NCBI GenBank assembly: GCA_958450365.1
Contig: CAUEEP010000728.1
Span: 1,488,001-1,552,000 of the forward strand
Direction of reading: 5' to 3'
DNA: 64,000 nucleotides
Origin: Mesorhabditis belari
Taxonomy: Eukaryota > Nematoda > Chromadorea > Rhabditida > Rhabditidae
In this document: positions 57,663-64,000 of the stretch, one piece after another
Layout of the letters: every line of letters begins with the position of its first letter
Numbering within the stretch: the stretch's first letter is position 1
Made by a program: the position numbers and the translations under genes
Notes under the pieces: generated by a model
What the model was told of the DNA's origin: nothing
The model's database searches: none
What the model saw: only the letters and a program-made list of their open reading frames with translations

Positions 57663-60600
57663 ATGCTTCTTCCCTATCTTTTGCCACTTCTATTCCTATC
57701 AACTCAAGGACGACCGTTGGCTAGTTCAGAACAAGAAGAACGAGCAACAGAAAGAACAACAATCGAGCCACCAAAAAGACGATCAGAAGATATACAAGGA
57801 AATGATAATCACTCACCTACAGTATCCTCGCACACTGTACCCTCAAATCATCCGCATTTCGTCGAAGAGGAAGAGGGTGTGATCAGACGGCGAACAGACA
57901 TCACTTCATCGGTGGCAAGTACGTTTCACGGTACGCGGGATTACGGTAGCTTTAGGAATGCTTTTTTTAAAAGCTTTCAGTTTTATTCTGTTCACTTTCG
58001 TTTTTAAGCACCTTTTTCAGTTTCAAAAACCACATATATTTTTCACTGACACTTGGGATTCGATTTAATTGCCGGGTTTTCCGGGAGCTTGTCAAAACAG
58101 CGCCAAAAATAATGCGTTTGCGGTTAAGTTTCTTTGTGTTTCTTTATTTTGATTAAATGTAGAATTACCGTAAATACTGTAATAGTACCCCACTGCCCTC
58201 GTACAGTCGCGTAGTCGCAAAAGTTTTTTAGTATTTCATTTTTTTCAAGGCGCCCGTACTTTCAAAAAATGCGTCTTTGGTATCAAAAAATAGCCCTGAA
58301 TTTCAGCTATTTTTTGATACCTAAGCGCGCATTGTAGCATAAACCAGTGTCGCGAAAAACGCGTTCAAAGCTAGACTACACAACACTCCGCACCGTCATT
58401 ATGGGGGTGGGGTACTATTACAGTATTTACGGTAGTTATCTGCTGAATTTGAAGTCGTTTCTCATCCCAGAACAAATCTGGGATAAGAAAATGCCAAAAA
58501 ATGAAAAAGGGCTTAAAAAGAGGTTGACTGAGCTTTTCTCGATATCAATTCTGTTTTAAGTGATTCAAAAGTGTACAAAATGTAGATAATTTTATTCTTT
58601 ATTCAATAAGAATAAGAAACACATAGAAACTTAAGCGCTGACGGGCTATTTTGACGCTGCTTTAACCAGCTCCCCGATTTTCCAGTTGAAAGTCTCGATT
58701 CGCCGATCGAGCGGATAGAGATTCGTTTGATTGACGGGAATGGTTCACATCCACACGTTGATGAGGTACTTGTTGTAGTTGATGGAGATGCGCACAGGCA
58801 TACGGTAATAACTTATTTTTGATTGTTGATTCAATAGTATGCCTAACGTGGAAATAACTCGGAAATGGTAGCTTTTATGGCAATTGTCAACTCAAGCTTT
58901 CCAATTTGATCACGCTTTTGAGTGGTCTTTGAAAGTAAATAAATAAGTAAATACTAGTTAACTTCCTCTAGAGATTAGGTGCGTTTTGGTGTAATGGTTG
59001 GCACAGTTGACCAGTAAGCGACAAATCGCCAGGTCAAGTCCTGGAGGCGCACAACTTTTTGATCTCCCAACAGTTCCAACCAACAAAGATATGATATTTA
59101 TTTTGAAATTTACTATTAAAGTACGGTATCCTTTGTAAAGATATGATTATTTAGAAAAGCCTTGGCAGCTCATTGCGAGAAAAGGTCGAAGGACGATCCG
59201 AACAACAGAAACCAATCGACACTCTCCCAGAAGCCAACTATAAAAAAGTGAGCGACAAGAAAAATGAGTAATTCAAAAGGTTGAATACTCAATTCAGGTT
59301 GAATACACTCATATTCCCCAGGCTCGAGTCCAAGCATCGATTCAAGAAGATACATTGGGGTAATTAGAAAGGGAATTTTTGAAATTTTGAAATGAGGAAA
59401 TATCTGTTCCTTAGGGCTTCAACAACTCAAGCTCCAACGCAAGAAACAAGTACGGAAACCACAGAGGATTTGATGGCAAATGATGAAGGAAATAGACAAG
59501 TGAGAGAAGAATAAACACTAGTTTAAATCATGTTTTTTTTTCGCTTAGACTCCAACCAGCACTTATCCCACTCTTCCACCACCACCGGCTGAGATCGACG
59601 AGTTAACGAAAGAAGTTGACATGGGTGTGCCAATGCGAAAAACGACAACTGATGAGGTAAAGGATTTCTTTGAGGAATAAAGATTGGAGGGCTAAAGATG
59701 ACTCATTCATATTTTGTCGAGAAACAGCCGTTTTTTCGAGATTCTCATAAAGCTTCGTTACTGGACAGCTAAAGAAAAAAAAAGCTGGATTGGGTTTCAC
59801 TAAAAGAAATGAATGCTTTTGTGAAAAAGTAGGCTTTAGGTAAAATTGATGACAACAAGCTTTGTGCGCTTAAGAACTCAAGAAATTTCTTAACAAGTTG
59901 TTGGCTAACAAACTGACTAATTGGAAAGCATACAATTTTCCAAATTGATTTTATTACGAAGTTTTGCAATGATTTTTGCTTCCTGAATCTTGAAAATCAA
60001 AAAAACTCAGTTAACGATCGTGTTGGACTGGAGATTTATGGGAACCAATTTCACACGAAAAGCTGGAGGACACATAATGTGTTAGGCACTCACATAAAAT
60101 TGATCTCTTCTATTGGAAGGAAGGAAAATTTCGAAAAACTTTCTGAAATTAACTGAAATTTATAATGCTGATTGGATATAGAAAAATTTGAATAAATAAA
60201 TTTCGAAAAATTGCAGGAAGACGAGGGTGAACCACCAGAGGAATGTCTAGCTAATGCACATTTGTTGAGCGCTTCGGTGGTGCAAATTTTGGAGGAACGG
60301 GCAAATAGGTGAATGGGGTTACTAGAGCTCTTGGAATTTTCTTAAACAATCACTAAAAAATCACTTAAACCTATTGAGCAGTTTAAGCTTTGATTTATAT
60401 AATTTATTGCTTTTAAACTCACAGAATACAATTTCAAACATTTGTTTAAAGCACAATAGCATCAAAAAAATTGTAGGCAACTTCGTGAGCATTAATCTAT
60501 TATATTTTATTTCCGATTTAGATTGAGCCTAAGTCGGACGTTTGATTTAGATTGAGTCTAAATCGGAAATAACATATATAAATCAAAGCTTAAACTACTA

Positions 60601-61232
60601 TTAAAGCTTAAAATCATTCAAATGAATTCAAAAATTCAGTCTAAAGAAGAAAATTCAACGGTTGAATCGAAATATGAGAAAACATTGCGAGGGTGAGTCG
60701 GGCGATGAGCGCGATTCTTATATGTGAGTTGTGGTTATTTTATAGAGTGTGTTCCTCTAGAGTAATGCGTTTTTTAGAATGCATTTATTTGAGAAAAGTA
60801 CCGTAATCAAACCGTTAGTTTACATTTAATTCATTCGATTTTTGTATCATTCAATGAGGAATTACAATGCTCAGTCAATGATAGAAAAACGGGCTGATCG
60901 AATGTAAACTAACGGTTTGGCTTAGTTAGGCGTAAACTTAGTTTAGTGAACTAACGGCTACGGTACTTTTCTCAAATAGGTGCTTTTTAGAAAACGTATT
61001 ACTCGAGGGGAAAGCACTCTATTATTTTACATAAACGCTGTAAATCAACGCAAAAACAAATTGCAGTCAATGCCCGAAATGGCGTGAGCAGAAGATGGTT
61101 CAATACTACAAATTCATGCGCGCCACCTATTGTGAGAATGTGGAGAAATGGCCAAATTCGAATCGTTTCAAGCGAACTTATGCCCAGCATTTGCCACTAT
61201 TCGAAACGCTGTACACATTCAATCAACAATAA
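57663..61232 (+). CDS. secreted Thr/Pro/Glu-rich protein of unknown function
   Basis: Five exons: 57663-57922, 59415-59499, 59549-59656, 60217-60308, 61067-61232; 236 residues. I do not recognise the family. It has a signal peptide (MLLPYLLPLLFLSTQG), a long low-complexity acidic and Thr-rich middle (residues about 20-150), then a better-defined C-terminal domain with Cys in PPEECLANAHLL, SQCPKW and RATYCENVEKW, which could form disulphides, ending LFETLYTFNQQ. The ATG follows TTTTTTCCAG by three bases, as expected for a trans-spliced start. The donor of exon 1 (AC followed by gtttca at 57923) was chosen because it is the only phase-2 donor nearby that keeps exon 2 open. Intron 1 holds a palindromic MITE, a minus-strand gene fragment and a tRNA-like sequence. 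Function cannot be stated. Confidence 0.7.
58166..58434. mobile_element. palindromic MITE, TACCGTAAATACTG family
   Basis: Complete copy in intron 1 of the 57663 gene, close to the copies at 40246 and 61707. Confidence 0.9.
58645..58803 (-). pseudogene. intronless coding fragment with in-frame stop
   Basis: In one minus-strand frame this reads MPVRISINYNKYLINVWM, a TGA, then TIPVNQTNLYPLDRRIETF and NWKIGELVKAASK with stop TAG at 58647-58645. Codon use is gene-like and a TTTATT (poly-A signal on the minus strand) lies some 40-50 bases beyond the stop. It sits antisense in the first intron of the 57663 gene. A degraded or processed gene copy is the likeliest reading, but an exon pair of an unknown gene is possible. 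Family not recognised. Confidence 0.4.
58980..59053 (+). pseudogene. tRNA-like sequence, Thr(AGT)-like
   Basis: Seven-base acceptor pairing (GTGCGTT with GGCGCAC), A box TTGGTGTAATGGTTGGCAC, anticodon-loop CCAGTAA (AGT), and T stem CCAGG/CCTGG with a loop one base short (TCAAGT). Related to the sequences at 1528 and 10984. Probably a decayed tRNA. Confidence 0.55.
60750..61012. mobile_element. palindromic element in intron 4 of the 57663 gene
   Basis: CTCTAGAGTAATGCGTTTTT...AAACCGTTAGTTTACATT pairs with AATGTAAACTAACGGTTT...AAAACGTATTACTCGAG. Confidence 0.75.
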
Positions 61233-61436
61233 TTTGATCGAAAGTCGATAAATTCGATTTTATAATGTTTTTTTTTGAGAATAACTTTTGCAAATCAACA
61301 TTTCCCCTCATTTGGGTCACTTCATAGTACAGAAAATTTTTTTCGGTTTTTGGCTTTTTTTTAGATCTCTTTTTCTTCTAAAACTAGTCAATTTCACGAT
61401 TTTGAAACGGGTTTTCTTTTTGTGCAAGAAGGAAGG

Positions 61437-61525
61437 ATTTGAATTTGATTGAATTGAATCAAATTTGAATCTAAATTTGAATTTGAATTTGAATTTAAAT
61501 TTGAATTTGAATTTGAATTTGCAAG
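61437..61525 (+). repeat. AATTTG hexamer repeat
   Basis: Degenerate AATTTG/GAATTT units between two genes. Confidence 0.85.
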
Positions 61526-61619
61526 AATTTGAATAAATAAACATTTCCATATAAACATTTGTATAAATTTACATTCAATTTGAGAGTGTGAATCTAGATT
61601 TTGAAGTTGAGACATAAAA

Positions 61620-62616
61620 ATGACCGACAACTCGACCAAAATGGTGGGTTTTTTCTTTGATTAACTAGACTTTTTGAGTGTTTTGTAAAGTTTTTTAGTA
61701 AGTATATACCGTAAATACTGTAATAGTACCCCACCGCCCTCGTACAGTCGCGTAGTCGCAAAAGTTTTTTAGTATTTCATTTTTTTCAAAGCGCCCGTAC
61801 TTTCAAAAAATGCGTCTTTGGTATCAAAAAATAGCCCTGAATTTCAGCTATTTTTTGATACCTAAGCGCGCATTGTAGCATAAACCAGTGTCGAGAAGCT
61901 AGACTACGCAACACTCAAAGCGAGACTCCTTAACACTCCGCACCGTCATTAAGGGGGTGGGGCACTATTAAAGTATTTACGGTAAGTTTAAGTTAATAAG
62001 TTTATATAAGTTTTCTTTAGGTGACCACAAAAATGGAGAAGTATACGCTGGTCGAAATCGACAAATATAGGTGAACTTTATTGGATTCAAACTAAAAAAT
62101 AGCATTTGCTTATTGAGAAAATTGTTTCTTAAAACGTGTCCATTTACAAGAACAATAATAATAATCCTATCTTCAGGTTGAAATCGTTGTTGAGTGATCT
62201 GTTGGAGCAGCTTTTGACCACCGCATCGACTTCAGATGATGAGCGAATCCACATCGAAATCACCCTCATCGACGCGTTTCGACACGAGAATAAGTGAGGG
62301 TTTTTTGGGGGGAAATTTTTGGAAGTAACTCGGGAATCTAAAAGTGGTAAAGTACTGTAGAAGGGTGACTGGTGGAACTGGAATATACTGCACAGTATAC
62401 CGATGTATACCGATTAACACATTCACGACGCTCGTACTAATAGCAATTATTTTTGATGTCAACTCAAATTTTTTAAGGAATTGATATTTATTGTCTCAAG
62501 GATTTGTCATTTATTGTCTGCTTACTGTTTTATCCTTTTTTAGGCATCCAACTGGACCCAAAATTCATCGCTTTGTCGAGAAGCTGAAAGAATTGATCAG
62601 CGAGTTGCGTTTCTGA
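61620..62616 (+). CDS. small helical protein (87 residues), unknown family
   Basis: Four exons: 61620-61643, 62021-62070, 62177-62293, 62544-62616, phase-matched, 87 residues. No signal peptide. The sequence is Leu/Lys/Glu-rich and probably all-helical: KYRLKSLLSDLLEQLLTT near 24-41 and KIHRFVEKLKELISELRF at the C-terminus. Such composition suits a small subunit of a larger complex, but I do not recognise it. It starts 387 bases after the preceding same-strand gene, so an operon is conceivable, though no clear acceptor is seen just before the ATG. AATAAA lies at 62719-62724. Intron 1 carries a complete copy of the TACCGTAAATACTG MITE family. A 58-base piece of exon 3 is repeated at 62956-63013. 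Confidence 0.65.
61707..61984. mobile_element. palindromic MITE, TACCGTAAATACTG family
   Basis: Copy in intron 1 of the 87-residue gene; the right arm carries a short extra block (CTCAAAGCGAGACTCCTTAA). Confidence 0.88.
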
Positions 62617-62770
62617 TGAGGAAAACAAGAGAATCAAATTTCGATTCTTATTTTAATTTGAAGCCTTTATTTTTCTCTTTTATTTTGCTGTGTGGAAAGC
62701 ATATTTTCATTAAGCTCAAATAAATCCTTAAACAAAAATCAAAAAAGAAGAAAATTTACAAAACAGCGAA

Positions 62771-62896
62771 TCATTTCAAATACTTGTTGATGACCTCGTT
62801 GACGAGGACTTCTCGAGAAATTTGGAGATGTCGACCCTTGACGGTCAAGAAGTGCAAACGGTTGCTCTCGTAGAGTTTCTTGATGCCGATTTTGTC
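62771..62896 (-). CDS. last exon of an unidentified minus-strand gene
   Basis: An open stretch of 41 codons ends at TGA (62773-62771) on the minus strand and is preceded by a weak acceptor (TTAAAG). It reads DKIGIKKLYESNRLHFLTV, then KGRHLQISREVLVNEVINKYLK, with regular codon use. The complement of AATAAA (TTTATT, 62666-62671) lies about 100 bases past the stop, which supports a real 3' end. The gene is convergent with the 61620-62616 gene; the two stops are 155 bases apart. Upstream exons were not found with confidence. The adjoining DNA is rearranged (duplicated exon piece and inverted repeat). The protein family is not recognised. Confidence 0.5.
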   Translation of the reverse strand, partial: DKIGIKKLYESNRLHFLTVKGRHLQISREVLVNEVINKYLK

Positions 62897-62955
62897 CTTT
62901 AATTTTTCATGATATTTTAACTTAAAAGTTCATCGGACTTGACAGCTTTGTGTAA

Positions 62956-63013
62956 TCGTTGTTGAGTGATCTGTTGGAGCAGCTTTTGACCACCGCACCG
63001 ACTTCAGATGGCT
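62956..63013 (+). repeat. 58-bp duplicate of exon 3 of the 61620 gene
   Basis: AATCGTTGTTGAGTGATC... to ...GACTTCAGATG repeats 62182-62239 with one visible substitution. Confidence 0.92.
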
Positions 63014-63203
63014 TTCAGAAACTAGAAGAACGTTTGGGCATTTTCTTCTTTAAAAGTACCCAGAGTGGATCATAGTTTTAAGCCATTTTACCGAAAAAAT
63101 TATGACCACCAACATTCACGATCATTTTCTGGCTTGTTCGTCCATCCGATCCGGGTACTTTTAAAGAAGAAAACGCTCTAAATTTCTTCAAGTTTCTGAA
63201 AAG
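63008..63203. repeat. inverted repeat next to exon duplicate
   Basis: TTTCAGAAACTAGAAGAA... and TTTTCTTCTTTAAAAGTACCC on the left are mirrored at 63145-63203. The loop contains the NVGG-type coding fragment. Confidence 0.8.
63087..63155 (-). CDS. possible BTB/Kv T1-like exon fragment inside an inverted repeat
   Basis: On the minus strand this stretch reads GSDGRTSQKMIVNVGGHNFF followed by a good donor (GGTAAAA). IVNVGGH.F is the first beta-strand signature of BTB/T1 domains of Kv and KCTD proteins, and the Kv gene of this window starts its T1 with a similar ITINVGG. It lies in the loop and inner arm of an inverted repeat (63008-63203). It could be the start exon of a second BTB protein or a captured fragment. 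No partner exon was found, so the call is weak. Confidence 0.3.
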
Positions 63204-63290
63204 CCTATTGCAATAGGTTATGCAATAGGTTATGCAATTGCAATAGGTTGCAATAGGTAAAAACCTATTGCAATATATTGGATTACACAA
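63180..63290 (+). repeat. TGCAATAGGT short repeats
   Basis: Several direct and inverted copies of TGCAATAGGTTA. Confidence 0.8.
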
Positions 63291-63584
63291 AGCTATCAAT
63301 TCAACGAAATTTTCGGTTAAAAACTCTGATTTCCATACAAAAGCGAGTTTTTAAATCTCGAAAATGATAAGAGCTATCGAAAAACGGTTTTCAGATTTAG
63401 AACCAGGATCATTGATTTATTAAAAATACGTGTTAATTTTTTTTAATTCGCTTGCTTTATCATTTTTTAGAGGGCATTGTATGTAGGCTTGAAACAACTT
63501 TAGCTTTAGAATTATTTCCTTTTTTCAGAAACCACTTCAAGAATCCAAAAAATCTTTTTTATCAATAGTATTATAAATAAAATA

Positions 63585-63692
63585 GCTTTTTATTTTAGAA
63601 TTTTGGAATCGATCTGACTTTTTGGAGTCGATAAGGAACCCATAACATACAGTACCGAACAGAATAACAACAACCCCTCGCAAAAACTCCAT
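63585..63692 (-). CDS. possible signal-peptide first exon
   Basis: From ATG at 63692-63690 the minus strand reads MEFLRGVVVILFGTVCYGF followed by a charged stretch (LIDSKKSDRFQ). This is a good signal peptide, and CTTGAAG precedes the ATG. No downstream exon could be joined with certainty, so it may be chance. A gene that starts here would run leftward towards 62771. Confidence 0.2.
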
Positions 63693-64000
63693 CTTCAAGT
63701 CCTTCTTTTCCCGGTATGTAAACGTGTGATTTACCCCCAAACACCATATTCTGAAAGCTCAATTCAAGATCTAGCGAATGGTATACTTTGTATTTTAGTT
63801 TAGATCAGTTTTTGAAGCATTTCAACCCTTCAAAGGTGACCACTGAAAATTTCAACTTTCAGAATGAATTTTTCTCTATGATAGCGGGCTCCAATCGTTC
63901 CGAAACCACGTTTTTCAAATTTCTCATTAAATTTTTACTCTCTGAAAAGTGGTTCTTAACCGGTTTTAACAGGTTTCCATCCGCGAAATGACGTCGAATT

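Noticed and set aside
61620..62616. Assignment of the 87-residue protein to ENY2
   Set aside because: The ordered ENY2 motifs were not found; only the general helical Leu/Lys/Glu character is similar.

Overview
This window looks like genomic DNA of a free-living or related (rhabditid-type) nematode. The evidence is AT-rich DNA, multi-exon genes with very short introns (some 37-48 bp) and TTTCAG-type acceptors, possible spliced-leader acceptors just before several start codons, and nematode families (transthyretin-like protein, nematode chemoreceptor, Kv channel). The genus cannot be fixed from sequence alone. No CRISPR, phage, operonic bacterial or viral content was seen. All exon models were worked out by hand from splice signals and reading phase.

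Layout. 1-14795 (+): a tandem duplication of 9457 bp with its junction at 3446/3447. It carries a large multi-exon gene for a secreted or membrane-anchored, CUB-like protein. The upstream copy (1-3131 in view) lacks its 3' exons; the downstream copy (3738-14795) has a signal peptide, a Thr/Pro linker, a transmembrane segment and a stop. 16833-18800 (-): a complete 7-exon seven-transmembrane chemoreceptor. 18801-41091: about 22 kb almost free of genes, made of minisatellites, a 1.5-kb CAAAT/GAAAT array, palindromic MITE-like elements, a decayed Tc1/mariner element, LINE 3' ends and tRNA-derived SINEs. 41092-48315 (+): a 15-exon voltage-gated K+ channel (Kv2-like). 49524-53684 (-): a 14-exon M17 leucine aminopeptidase (lap-1-like) with a possible secretory N-terminus. 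55201-56567 (+): a transthyretin-like secreted protein. 57663-61232 (+): a secreted Thr-rich protein of unknown function. 61620-62616 (+): an 87-residue helical protein of unknown function. From 62771 leftwards on the minus strand lies the last exon of a convergent gene.

The genes do not form one pathway. They are ordinary nematode genes in repeat-rich DNA, and many introns are swollen by MITEs. The most notable structures are the in-register tandem duplication whose break lies in a palindromic MITE, several MITE families (one related group occurs at least seven times, mostly in introns, and another moves as a two-unit doublet), a SINE with an (ATT)n tail and 12-bp target-site duplication, and a 1.4-kb stretch of about 280 pentamers with no slip in register.
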